From Hymenobacter puniceus (lineage in GTDB: Bacteria; Bacteroidota; Bacteroidia; Cytophagales; Hymenobacteraceae), in assembly GCF_014333525.1 (NCBI RefSeq), contig NZ_JACSCX010000002.1, forward strand, positions 434,001 to 498,000: DNA of 64,000 nucleotides, written 5' to 3'. A program made the position numbers and the translations under genes. The notes beneath the pieces are model-generated. The model did not search any database. It was not told the DNA's origin and saw only the letters and a program-made list of their open reading frames with translations. Positions 7,437 through 15,795 of the stretch are shown one piece after another; positions within the stretch are counted from its first letter, which is position 1; the number at the start of each line of letters is the position of its first letter.

Positions 7437-8507
7437 CTACGGAATCAGCCGGTCGGTGCGGAGCCGCTCAAACAGGTCAAAGAAGGAGTCTTCGGTGGAC
7501 TGATAGGCCAGGAAGCCGCGCTTGCGGCTGTTGGTCATGTCGGTCATCACTTCGATAGGGCGGCCCAGGTCGAGGTCGGTGTGCCAGGGCGAAGCGAGAC
7601 GGTCGAGGGCCGGCTCCTGAAGCTGGTGCCGCTCGGCAATCTGGCGCCACACGGCGGCATCCTGGCTGAGCTCAACTTCCAGTGGGTGAATGGTGCCGTC
7701 GAAGCCCACGGCTTCCACGCCAAACCACGCGGCCAGGCGCGGCCACAGCCAGCTCCAGCGGAATACGTCGCCGTTCACAATGTTGAAGGCCTGATCTTGG
7801 GCGGCTTCAGCCGTGGCGGCCCAGCGCAGTTGCTGGGCGATGATGCGGGCGTCCGTCACGTCGGAAAGGCCGTTCCACTGGGCTGCCGAGCCGGGCCAGC
7901 GGAAGGGGCGGCCGGTTTCCTTGCAGATGCTGGCGTACACGGCCAGCGTGGTGCCCAGGTTCATGAGGTTGCCCACGGCCTTGCCGATGATGGTGTGCGG
8001 GCGGTGGATGCTCCAGGTAAACCCGTCGCGGGTGGCGGCAGCGTACACCTCGTCTTCCTGAGCGTAGTAAAAGTTGTCGAGTGGCAGGCGGGGCTGCTCC
8101 TCGCGCAAAGGCGTGGGCGGCGGGGTGCCCCCGCTCACGTAGGCCTCAAACGGTCCCAGATAGTGCTTCAGGCCTGTTACCAGCGCCACATGCTGCACCG
8201 ACTTCTTGGGCGACAGGGCATCGAGCAGGTTGCGCACCATCAGGCTATTCACGTGGATGTTCTCGGCCTCGGTGTCCTGGCGCATCCAGCTGGTGATGAA
8301 CACGTGGGTGGGCGCAATGTCGGCCAGCGCGGCTTGCAGACTGGCCGGGTCCAGCAAATCGGCAGCAACGGGGTGCAAGCCGGGTACATCGTCGGGGCGG
8401 GGCGTGCGGGCCAGGCCGTAGGTGGGCCAGTTGTGGGTTAGTAGCTCGCGGGCCAGGTTGCTGCCGATGATGCCACTGGCACCTACTACAAGGGCTATAT
8501 TCTTCAT
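7437..8507 (-). CDS. SDR oxidoreductase of the PRISE (progesterone 5-beta-reductase-like) type
   Basis: The 356-residue NAD(P)-dependent reductase has the Rossmann motif GASGIIGSN (9-17), TGLKHYLGPF (111-120) and NFYYAQED (145-152). These are hallmarks of the PRISE branch, known for reducing enone C=C bonds in plants (progesterone 5-beta-reductase, iridoid synthase). The active-site tyrosine would be within NFYY. Bacterial members are usually annotated only as SDR or epimerase proteins, and the natural substrate is unknown. ATG 8507 gives the standard N-terminus. It is transcribed alone; a BIME-like repeat and a terminator follow. Confidence 0.85.
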   Translation of the reverse strand: MKNIALVVGASGIIGSNLARELLTHNWPTYGLARTPRPDDVPGLHPVAADLLDPASLQAALADIAPTHVFITSWMRQDTEAENIHVNSLMVRNLLDALSPKKSVQHVALVTGLKHYLGPFEAYVSGGTPPPTPLREEQPRLPLDNFYYAQEDEVYAAATRDGFTWSIHRPHTIIGKAVGNLMNLGTTLAVYASICKETGRPFRWPGSAAQWNGLSDVTDARIIAQQLRWAATAEAAQDQAFNIVNGDVFRWSWLWPRLAAWFGVEAVGFDGTIHPLEVELSQDAAVWRQIAERHQLQEPALDRLASPWHTDLDLGRPIEVMTDMTNSRKRGFLAYQSTEDSFFDLFERLRTDRLIP

Positions 8508-8639
8508 GAAGTTTGGGATTCGGAAAATGAGGTGGCCGAGTTACGTACGGCGCAAGGTGCTACAACAGCCGAATTCCGGATTTGTCTTGTCAGATGCCTC
8601 GCGGTAGCATCTACTACTGAGTCTATGTGCCTAAGGCGC

Positions 8640-8903
8640 CTAGGCTAACTCGATATATTTAGGCGCCATTTCCTCAGCATAATCCCGAATGACCTGCCGC
8701 AGAATCTCCATGTCGCGGGGGCAGCAGCGGGCAAATTCCTCCCAGTTCGTGAGCGTGAGTACAGGCGGCATTTCCACAATGGCCACCACCGAATCCCAGA
8801 AAGCGTCCCAGCTCGGGCCGTACCATTCTTCAAAGCCCAGCTGCTCCTTGAATAACTGGTGCAGCGCCGCTTTGCTGGTAATGCCGGTGAGGTCGAGGGT
8901 CAT
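8640..8903 (-). CDS. Barstar-family protein
   Basis: An 87-residue small acidic protein resembling barstar, the inhibitor of the ribonuclease barnase: LDLTGITSKAALHQLF at the N-terminus, then FGPSWDAFWD-like YGPSWDAFWDSVV and a C-terminal helix. Barstar-like proteins work as immunity proteins or RNase inhibitors. No barnase, polymorphic-toxin gene or secreted nuclease is adjacent, so its partner is unknown. ATG 8903 begins MTLDLTG. A longer start at 8921 would run into the adjacent hairpin and adds a non-conserved hexapeptide. Confidence 0.8.
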   Translation of the reverse strand: MTLDLTGITSKAALHQLFKEQLGFEEWYGPSWDAFWDSVVAIVEMPPVLTLTNWEEFARCCPRDMEILRQVIRDYAEEMAPKYIELA

Positions 8904-8918
8904 GGGTGAACTAGAATG

Positions 8919-8954
8919 CACAGTAGCGCGAACTACAAAGTTCGCGCTACTGTG
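8919..8954. repeat. Single GTAG-foot hairpin (REP-like), perfect 16-bp stem
   Basis: 8919-8934 pairs perfectly with 8939-8954 around loop ACAA. The core CGCGAACT/AGTTCGCG flanked by GTAG and CTAC is identical to the units at 7349-7434. It lies between the ABC exporter stop and the barstar start, both on the minus strand. Confidence 0.85.
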
Positions 8955-8959
8955 CGCTG

Positions 8960-10771
8960 CTAGCTTGCCGTGTCGCCTACCTCGTCTTCCTCGTCTACCA
9001 TCACGCGGGCCAGCTTCTCGATGTTGAGGCTGCGGGCGGAGGCGTCGAAGATTTCGCGGTAGGTGCCGCGCCGGTCGTAGAGCTGCTCGTGGGTGCCGCT
9101 TTCCACCAGGCGGCCCTGCTTCATCACGCAGATGCAGTCTGAATCCACAATCTGGGCGAGGCTGTGGGAGATGATGACCACTGTGCGGCCTTCTTTGATG
9201 GCCTCCAGGCTGTTCTTGATTTGCTCGGTGGCAATGGCGTCGAGGGAGGCGGTGGGCTCGTCGAGGAAGATGATGGGCGGGTTTTTGAGGAAAAGCCGCG
9301 CAATGGCGATGCGCTGCTGCTGGCCGCCAGAAAGCTGCTGGGCGTCGCTCTGGTAGCCGTGGGGCAGCTCCAGAATCTGCGCGTGCAGGTAGGCCTGGCG
9401 GGCGGCGGCCTGAATCTGGGGCAGCGTGGCGTCCATCACGCCGTAGCGGATGTTTTCCTCGATGGTGCCCTTGAAAATGTGGTTTTTCTGCAGCACCAGC
9501 CCGATTTGCTGGCGCAGGGCGTGGGTGTCGTAGTCGGCCAGGGGCTGGCCGTCGAGCAGCATCTTGCCGGAGTCCGGCTCGTAGAACTTGCAGAGCAGGT
9601 TGATGATGGTGCTCTTGCCGGCCCCGCTCAAACCCACCAGCGCGGTGGTTTTGCCGGCCTCAATGGTCAGGCATACGTCGTGCAGGGCCTGGGTGCCGCT
9701 GGGGTAGGTGAAGTTGACGTTGCAAATCTCGAAGGTGCCGCGCAGGTGGTCGGGCTTGAGCGCGCCGGTGGGCTCCACGGTGTCCTCGGCATCCAGAATA
9801 TCGAAGAAGCCCTCGGAGTAGGTGAGGGCGTCGTTCATCTCGTCGTAGATACGGTGTAGCTGCCGGATGGGCGCCGACACGTTGTTGAACAGCAGGATAT
9901 GAAACATGATGGCCCCGATGCTGATCTGCCGGTCGAGTACCAGATAGGCCGTCAGGATGATGATGAGTACCACTCCAATCTGCTCAGTGAAGGTTTTGAG
10001 GCCGTCGTAGAGGAAGTTGGTTTTGCGAGTCTCAAGCTGGGCTTCTTGCAGGTTCTGCTGTACTAGCGCCTGTTTCTGCTCCTCATAGTTTTCGCGCACG
10101 AAGCTTTTGATGACCACCGCCGAGTCAATCAGGTTCACGAGGCCCTGGCTTTTAGCCTCGCGCAGGCCACGCAACGCCCGCCGGGTGCCGTTGAGCTTAT
10201 CGGCTTGGCGGTAGCTGAGCCAGAAGTACACCGGCAGCACCGCCACGGCCACCAGCCCCACGTACAGGTTGGCCGTGAACATGATGACCAGCGCCACAAT
10301 GGAGTTGGCAAACAGCGGCAGAATATCAATGAAGAAGTTCTGCACCAGTTTCATGAGGCTCTCCACGCCTCGGTCGATGCGGGTCTGAAGCTTGCCGGTT
10401 TGGTTGCCGCTGTCGGAGTAGAAGCCGAGCTGGTAGCTGAGCACCTTGCGCACGGCATCCTGGGCCAGCGTGCTGCTCACGTTGATGCGAATTTTCTCGC
10501 CGTAGAACTTCTGCCCGAACTGGATGCCGGTGTTGATGATTTCCTTGCCCAGCAGCAGCCCGGTTACCAGCAGCAGCAGCTCAAACCCCTCGGCCAACCC
10601 CTGGTTACGGTCGAGCATGCCCTGCACGGTATCCACGGTGTAGCGCAGTACAAACGGGTTCACCTGCGCCGCCAGCGAGCCGACCAGCGTGAGCAGCAGC
10701 GTGGCAATCACCAGCCGCCGATACGGCAGTACGTAGGGGTAGAGGCGCTTAATAATTTCCCAAAGGCTCAT
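8960..10771 (-). CDS. ABC exporter, fused membrane and ATPase domains (MsbA/LmrA type)
   Basis: The 603-residue half-transporter presumably works as a homodimer. The N-terminal part (about 15-310) has six hydrophobic segments of the type-IV exporter fold. The C-terminal ATPase carries Walker A GLSGAGKST, signature LSGGQQQRIAIAR, Walker B IIFLDEPTAS and the switch His in IISHS. Substrate is unknown; relatives export lipids, peptides or drugs. ATG 10771 begins MSLWEIIKRLYPYV. No partner half-transporter is adjacent, and the gene ends 5 bases before a REP-like hairpin. Confidence 0.93.
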   Translation of the reverse strand: MSLWEIIKRLYPYVLPYRRLVIATLLLTLVGSLAAQVNPFVLRYTVDTVQGMLDRNQGLAEGFELLLLVTGLLLGKEIINTGIQFGQKFYGEKIRINVSSTLAQDAVRKVLSYQLGFYSDSGNQTGKLQTRIDRGVESLMKLVQNFFIDILPLFANSIVALVIMFTANLYVGLVAVAVLPVYFWLSYRQADKLNGTRRALRGLREAKSQGLVNLIDSAVVIKSFVRENYEEQKQALVQQNLQEAQLETRKTNFLYDGLKTFTEQIGVVLIIILTAYLVLDRQISIGAIMFHILLFNNVSAPIRQLHRIYDEMNDALTYSEGFFDILDAEDTVEPTGALKPDHLRGTFEICNVNFTYPSGTQALHDVCLTIEAGKTTALVGLSGAGKSTIINLLCKFYEPDSGKMLLDGQPLADYDTHALRQQIGLVLQKNHIFKGTIEENIRYGVMDATLPQIQAAARQAYLHAQILELPHGYQSDAQQLSGGQQQRIAIARLFLKNPPIIFLDEPTASLDAIATEQIKNSLEAIKEGRTVVIISHSLAQIVDSDCICVMKQGRLVESGTHEQLYDRRGTYREIFDASARSLNIEKLARVMVDEEDEVGDTAS

Positions 10772-10852
10772 GCGGCGGCGGCTAAGTAAGGAGTTGCCGG
10801 TTAGACGAGCGGGGCGGGGGTGGGGTTATGGGAAACAGTGTTGCCCAAACCA

Positions 10853-11503
10853 CTAAGTTATTTTCTGTAGGATGAGAAACAGTCGGATGCTGTAGAATTC
10901 AGGTGTTAGATGCCAATTGAGGGTAGCCAATTCCTGCTGTGCTTCGGATAGCACTTCGTTGTCAGCTAGGAACTCAAGGTGCGAAACCTCATTGTCTATA
11001 CAAGACATAAAGAAGCGGACCCAGTGGTATTCTTCTGTCAAAGGCAGTGTCTGAATAATTTGCTCAATACGCGTAAATAATTCATCAGGAAGCTGCACAG
11101 ACATGCCGCTGGTTGATTTGATACCATAATTGCCTACGTACATCCTCCATTCCTGTGTCCCGATATGCCACCGTTCAACATTAATCTGCTCATCAGCTTC
11201 AACATGCTGAAGAGCTGCAATGAAGACATGTAGGCTATTATGAGCAAAATTCCGAAGATTATTATGTGTTGCTGCTTCGGCAGTTTCTCCAACGTCGCCG
11301 AAGCATTCCAGAATGGTGCGGTTCCCGACAGTAAGCTTGACGTCCAGCCGAGAAGAAACGCCATTCGGGTACTGTTGCTGCGTGACTCGACTTTGGAGAA
11401 GTGCCGGTTGCTTTGTCATCAGGAACGCTTTTCTTTCCAAAGGAATGACCTGCACACCGTGTTGAATGAAGAAATCCTGTATGTATGAATTGACGTCAGA
11501 CAT
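10853..11503 (-). CDS. Protein resembling the DUF6348 family
   Basis: A 216-residue cytosolic protein with no signal peptide or membrane segment. Segments such as VKLTVGNRTILECFGDVGET, RWHIGTQEWRMYVGNYGIKS and EEYHWVRFFMSCIDNE recall the DUF6348 family, often seen beside contact-dependent toxins and other accessory genes; I assign it only tentatively. Its base composition is clearly more AT-rich than its neighbours, which suggests relatively recent acquisition. ATG 11503 is used. Function unknown. Confidence 0.6.
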   Translation of the reverse strand: MSDVNSYIQDFFIQHGVQVIPLERKAFLMTKQPALLQSRVTQQQYPNGVSSRLDVKLTVGNRTILECFGDVGETAEAATHNNLRNFAHNSLHVFIAALQHVEADEQINVERWHIGTQEWRMYVGNYGIKSTSGMSVQLPDELFTRIEQIIQTLPLTEEYHWVRFFMSCIDNEVSHLEFLADNEVLSEAQQELATLNWHLTPEFYSIRLFLILQKIT

Positions 11504-11527
11504 GAATACAACTGTTTTTACTTAATC

Positions 11528-11818
11528 TTATTCCATCACCGCATAGTGGTTCATCTCCTGAATACTCGTGTAAAACGGCTTCACTAGCTGGAAAAACGTC
11601 CCGAACTCCGGGCTTTTGCGAAAGCCGTTCAGGTGTTGTTCCACGGAAATCCACTCGATGCGCCAGATAAACAGTTCCGCATCTTCCTCGCAGTGCGCCA
11701 GCTGGTAACTAAGGCAATCGGGGGCGGTGGCCAGCAGTTGGTTGGCCAGTCGGATGGCTTCGAGGAAAGCCAGCTGCTGCCCGGCGGCAATGCGGTAGCG
11801 GATGTATTCGACGGTCAT
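11528..11818 (-). CDS. Antibiotic biosynthesis monooxygenase (ABM) domain protein
   Basis: The 96-residue single-domain protein has a dimeric alpha/beta-barrel ABM pattern: TVEYIRYRIAAGQQLAFLEAI at the N-terminus, CLSYQLAHCEEDAELFIWRIEW in the middle, and a C-terminal helix with PFYTSIQEM. Such small proteins can be cofactor-free oxygenases, but many have no known substrate. ATG 11818 is preferred, since the upstream frame overlaps the next gene's C-terminus. It lies 29 bases downstream of the alpha/beta hydrolase gene and is probably cotranscribed. Confidence 0.8.
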   Translation of the reverse strand: MTVEYIRYRIAAGQQLAFLEAIRLANQLLATAPDCLSYQLAHCEEDAELFIWRIEWISVEQHLNGFRKSPEFGTFFQLVKPFYTSIQEMNHYAVME

Positions 11819-11847
11819 GGCGGCAGGCAGTAGGAGGAATATGGAAG

Positions 11848-12822
11848 TTACCCTTTCCGCCCCGGTTTCTTCAGAAACGAAAGCAGCGCCGGGAAGTAGT
11901 GCTGCGGGTCGTCCCACATGGCGAAATGTGCACCAATGGGGCAGATGTACACCTGGCTATTGGGCATCTGCTGGTGCATGGTATCGTAGGCCGAAGGTGG
12001 GATGAAATCGTGCTGCGCACCCAGCAGTAGCGTGGGCGTACGAATGGCAGCCAGGCGGTCCGTGAAGTCCCAGGTGGCCATCGAGCGAAATATGGGTAAT
12101 CGGTCGGTGCGGTTGATGTGGGCGAGGTTGCGCTTGTAAGGCTCAGGCTCCTGGGGCAGGCGCATCATGTGGCGGCGGAAAAATTCGTCCTGCACTTCCT
12201 TGGTAAGTAGCGGATACATTTTGGCGTCGCCCAGCAGGCTGTCGGGGGCGGGGGCGCGGCGGTTTTTGGCCGCAGCCTGGTCCCGGATAATGTCAGCATA
12301 GAGTTCGAAGCGGTACTTGTTGTAAATAGGCGCGCTGTAGCCCATGTCCGAAATAATGAGGCCCTTGAGGCGCCGGGGGTAGCGGTGCGCATATTCCAGC
12401 GCCAGCAGGCCGCCCCAGGAATGGCCCAGCAGGAAGAACTTGTCTAGCCCCAGGCCCTGCCGCACCTGCTCCACTTCCTCCACAAAGCGGTTGATGCGCC
12501 AGATGGCGGTATCCTTGGGCTGGTCGGAGTGGTAAGAGCCGAGTTGGTCGTAGAAGTAGATTTCCACACCTTCCTGGGTCAGGTATTCCGGGAAGTTCTC
12601 GAAGTACTCGTGGCTGTTGGCAGGACCGCCATGCAGCAACAGCAGCTTGGTCTTGCCCTTGCCGATCCTTTGGGTCCAGACCTTATACTTGCCGTCGACG
12701 GTGATCAGACGCACGCCGGGAGCCTGCATTTTGGCGGTGTAGCTGCTGTCTTTGGCTTGGGCGCGCAGCGCGAGAGGGGTTAGCAGCAGGAAGGCGGCTA
12801 GCAGCAGGCGGTGGAAATACAA
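11848..12822 (-). CDS. Secreted proline iminopeptidase-like alpha/beta hydrolase
   Basis: The protein has a hydrophobic N-terminal signal sequence (LLLAAFLLLTPLALRAQA) and an alpha/beta hydrolase fold: oxyanion motif HGGPANSHEYF, nucleophile elbow GHSWGG, a later Asp in GAQHD and His in IGAHFAMWDDP. HGGP and GxSWGG are typical of proline iminopeptidases (peptidase family S33), but the substrate is uncertain and it is exported. No ATG fits. I use TTG 12822, which gives a compact signal peptide; TTG 12864 would add 14 residues. It precedes the ABM gene. Confidence 0.8.
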   Translation of the reverse strand: MYFHRLLLAAFLLLTPLALRAQAKDSSYTAKMQAPGVRLITVDGKYKVWTQRIGKGKTKLLLLHGGPANSHEYFENFPEYLTQEGVEIYFYDQLGSYHSDQPKDTAIWRINRFVEEVEQVRQGLGLDKFFLLGHSWGGLLALEYAHRYPRRLKGLIISDMGYSAPIYNKYRFELYADIIRDQAAAKNRRAPAPDSLLGDAKMYPLLTKEVQDEFFRRHMMRLPQEPEPYKRNLAHINRTDRLPIFRSMATWDFTDRLAAIRTPTLLLGAQHDFIPPSAYDTMHQQMPNSQVYICPIGAHFAMWDDPQHYFPALLSFLKKPGRKG

Positions 12823-12914
12823 AACGATATCAGATGAAACAAGTAGACGGATATTCGGCCGCAAATGGCCGCAGTGGCCTCAAGATGCGGAAAAATCCGG
12901 AGCTGCCTACGCCC

Positions 12915-13712
12915 TCAGGCAGCCATGAATGACTGCAGCACATCCAGCGTTTCGGTGGGCGCACTCACGTGCGGGCAATGCCCACTGACGGGCAGCGTCA
13001 CGAGCGTGGCCTGCGGGATGGAAGCCAGCAGGAAAGCGCCCACTTCCGGCGGTGCCACCAGATCATGGGCGCACTGCACCAGCAGGCAGGGCGTAAGTAC
13101 CCGCTGCAGGTCGTGCCGGTTGTCGGAAGTGAACGTGACGCGCGCAAATTGCTTGGCAATCAATGGGTCGTTTTGGCACAGGCGGTGCGCCATCTCCATC
13201 ACCAGTGGTGGCTGCTCAGGCGTGCCCATAATGAAGTGCGCAAACGAGTCGGCCCAGCCTACGTAATCCGTTTCCATGTACGCCAGCATAGAGTCGATAT
13301 CGGCCTGCTCGAAGCCGCCGTAGTAGCCGGGGTGATTGGTGTAGCACGGCGAAGGGCACAGCAGCAGCAACTGCCGAAACAGCCCTGGCGCTTCGATAGC
13401 CGCCAGCATGGCAATCATGGCTCCTACCGAATGCCCCACCAGCGTGATCTGGCGGAGCTGCAGCTGCCGGCAGATACCAAGCAGGTCTTGTGTGTAGCCG
13501 GCCAGCGAACTGTATTTTTCCGGATCATACGCCTGGCAGTCAGACTGGCCAGCGCCCATGTGGTCGAAGCGCACCACGCAAGACTGCCTGGCTAATGCAG
13601 GAGTTACATAGTCCCAGATGCTTTGGTCGCAGCCAAAGCCATTGACAAGCACCAGTGTGCGTGGCCCACTTCCCAGGACGCGTACATTGCTGCGTTTTAG
13701 AATGTCGGCCAT
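12915..13712 (-). CDS. RsbQ-like alpha/beta hydrolase
   Basis: The 265-residue protein resembles Bacillus RsbQ along its whole length: NGFGCDQSIWDYV, FDHMGAGQSD, GHSVGAMI, CPSPCYTNHPGYYGGF, then CAHDLVAP and SGHCPHVS. The triad Ser95, Asp217, His245 is intact and spaced as in RsbQ and the plant karrikin/strigolactone receptors of the same fold. In Bacillus, RsbQ activates the phosphatase RsbP in energy stress. No RsbP, PAS-phosphatase or anti-sigma gene lies nearby, so the partner and ligand are unknown. ATG 13712 begins MADILKRSNVRV, aligned with RsbQ. A very AT-rich tract lies upstream. Confidence 0.85.
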   Translation of the reverse strand: MADILKRSNVRVLGSGPRTLVLVNGFGCDQSIWDYVTPALARQSCVVRFDHMGAGQSDCQAYDPEKYSSLAGYTQDLLGICRQLQLRQITLVGHSVGAMIAMLAAIEAPGLFRQLLLLCPSPCYTNHPGYYGGFEQADIDSMLAYMETDYVGWADSFAHFIMGTPEQPPLVMEMAHRLCQNDPLIAKQFARVTFTSDNRHDLQRVLTPCLLVQCAHDLVAPPEVGAFLLASIPQATLVTLPVSGHCPHVSAPTETLDVLQSFMAA

Positions 13713-14127
13713 GGTACCTTGCTACAGTTTCTGTGAACTACTGATTTCACTACCGAACATTTAAAATAATAATTATAATTTATATTAAATATATTATAGT
13801 CAAATTGGGAAGTGGCGTCTGCCCTCTAAGGGGTTGTGAAAACACTGGCTATGAATGGCTTAAGCGTGCTGCCAGCCCGAAAACTGTGGGTTTGGGCGCC
13901 GTGCCGCCTACCTGCGTCCGCTGAAAAGGCAAGCCACGAAAGGCGTTGAATTTCAAATTGGGAAGGTCATCAGGCCCGGATACGGTGACATCAGCAAACG
14001 CAAATACAGTAGAGCTTATCAACTAACAGCATGGCTGCATCGGAAGTGGTGCTGTGGCCACGCAACGCTCACCACTTTAGCGGTACTTTAGCTTTCCAAG
14101 CATTTATCCTCTCCAACCAACCCCGAT
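13713..14127. other. Divergent intergenic region with an AT-rich tract
   Basis: These 415 bases separate the RsbQ-like gene (minus) from the M28 peptidase gene (plus). About 45 bases at 13755-13800 are almost pure A and T, exceptional in this GC-rich sequence. The word TCAAATTGGGAAG occurs twice (about 13799 and 13952). No gene is visible. Confidence 0.5.
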
Positions 14128-15705
14128 ATGACAACACTGCGCTACCTGGTTCTGGCCGGCTCGCTGACCATTATGGCTCCCGCATTGGCCCAGCAAGGCA
14201 CCAAAGCCGACCCGGCCATGCTGGCCAAAATCAAAGACGAAGGCCTGAACCGGTCCAAGGTGATGGAAACCGCCTTTTACCTCACCGACGTTTGCGGCCC
14301 GCGGCTGGCCGGCTCCGAGGGCCTCAGCCGCGCCAATGCCTGGACCAAGAAGCAGCTCACCGACTGGGGCCTCACCAATGCCGAAGTGGAGCCCTGGGGC
14401 ACGTTCGGCCGCGGCTGGGACATCGAGAAGTCGTACATAGCCATGACGGCCCCTTACTACCACACACTCATTGGGGCGCCCAAGGCCTGGACGCCCAGCA
14501 CCAACGGCACTCTCAAAAAGCAGGTGGTGGTGGTGAAAGCTGCCACGGAAGCCGACCTGGCCAAGTACCAGGGCCAGCTGCGCGACAAAATCGTGCTCTT
14601 TGAAGTGCCTAATCCGCCCAAGCCTTCTTTCGAGCCCGATGCGCGCCGCCATTCCGAGGACGAGTTGAAAAAGATGGCCGACTTTAAACCCATAGCGGCT
14701 GCCGCAACCGCCACGCCTGCGCCCGCCGATGCCGAGCGCATGGCGGCCCGGCGTGCGCAGTTTGCGTTGCGCACCAAGCTAGCCGACATGGTGCAAGCCG
14801 AAGGCGCGGCCGCTATCCTAAGCTCCCGCGGCGGCTCCGACGGTACGTTCTTCACCTCCAACGGCGCGCCCTACGCCGCCGATGCCAAGCCGGTGCTGCC
14901 CGAGCTGGAAATGGCTCCCGAAGATCAGCTGCGCCTTATTCGCCTCGCTGAGGCTGGCATTCCAGTGGAAATTGAGCTGGAAACCCGCACCCGCTTCCAA
15001 ACCCAGGACCTGAAGGGCTACAATGTGGTAGCGGAAATTCCGGGCACCGATAAAAAGCTGAAAAGCGAAGTGGTGATGCTGGGCGGCCACCTCGACTCCT
15101 GGCACGCCGCCACCGGTGCCACCGACAACGCCGCCGGCTGCGCCATCATGATGGAGGCCGTGCGCATTCTGAAAGCCAGCGGCGTGCAGCCGCGCCGCAC
15201 CATCCGGATTGCGCTGTGGGGCGAGGAGGAGCAGGGCCTGTTTGGCTCGCGCAACTACGTGAAAAACCACTTTGCCGACCCCGCCACCATGAAGCTGCTG
15301 CCTGCCCACTCAACGCTGGCCGCCTACTTCAACCTCGACAACGGGGCCGGCAAAATCCGGGGTATATACGCGCAGGGCAACGAAGCTGTGGTGCCCGTTT
15401 TCCAGGAGTGGCTGAAGCCGTTTGCTGACCTGGGCGCTACCACCGTAACGCTGCGCAACACCGGTGGCACCGACCACCTGTCGTTCGACGCCGTGGGCCT
15501 GCCCGGCTTCCAGTTCATCCAGGACCCGCTCGACTACGGCACCCGCACCCACCATACCAACATGGACACCTACGAGCGGCTACCCGCTGAGGACCTCAAG
15601 CAGGCGTCGGTGCTGGTAGCGTCGTTCGTGTACCAGGCCGCCATGCGCGACCAGAAGCTGCCCCGCAAGCCGCTGCCCGCCGCCAAGCCCGAAAACAAGA
15701 GCTAA
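14128..15705 (+). CDS. Secreted M28 family metallopeptidase with PA domain
   Basis: A 525-residue zinc aminopeptidase-type enzyme with a signal peptide (about 1-21). The middle carries a protease-associated (PA) insert. The catalytic part shows the M28 metal-binding set: GGHLDSW, ATDNAAG, GEEEQGLFGSR with the catalytic Glu, NLDNGAGK and the late His in THHTNMDTYE. The protein probably trims peptides in the periplasm or outside the cell. ATG 14128 begins the signal peptide directly. It is transcribed alone and ends at a shared bidirectional terminator. Confidence 0.92.
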   Translation: MTTLRYLVLAGSLTIMAPALAQQGTKADPAMLAKIKDEGLNRSKVMETAFYLTDVCGPRLAGSEGLSRANAWTKKQLTDWGLTNAEVEPWGTFGRGWDIEKSYIAMTAPYYHTLIGAPKAWTPSTNGTLKKQVVVVKAATEADLAKYQGQLRDKIVLFEVPNPPKPSFEPDARRHSEDELKKMADFKPIAAAATATPAPADAERMAARRAQFALRTKLADMVQAEGAAAILSSRGGSDGTFFTSNGAPYAADAKPVLPELEMAPEDQLRLIRLAEAGIPVEIELETRTRFQTQDLKGYNVVAEIPGTDKKLKSEVVMLGGHLDSWHAATGATDNAAGCAIMMEAVRILKASGVQPRRTIRIALWGEEEQGLFGSRNYVKNHFADPATMKLLPAHSTLAAYFNLDNGAGKIRGIYAQGNEAVVPVFQEWLKPFADLGATTVTLRNTGGTDHLSFDAVGLPGFQFIQDPLDYGTRTHHTNMDTYERLPAEDLKQASVLVASFVYQAAMRDQKLPRKPLPAAKPENKS

Positions 15706-15745
15706 GCCTACCACCGGCAGCGTACGGAGCGCAGGCCGCAAACAG

Positions 15746-15780
15746 CAGCGCCCCACCGAAACTGGTTCGGTGGGGCGCTG
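15746..15780. terminator. Bidirectional intrinsic terminator
   Basis: A perfect 15-bp GC-rich stem (15746-15760 with 15766-15780) with a 5-base loop, midway between convergent genes ending at 15705 and 15796. Confidence 0.8.
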
Positions 15781-15795
15781 TGGCTTTTCAGGAGC

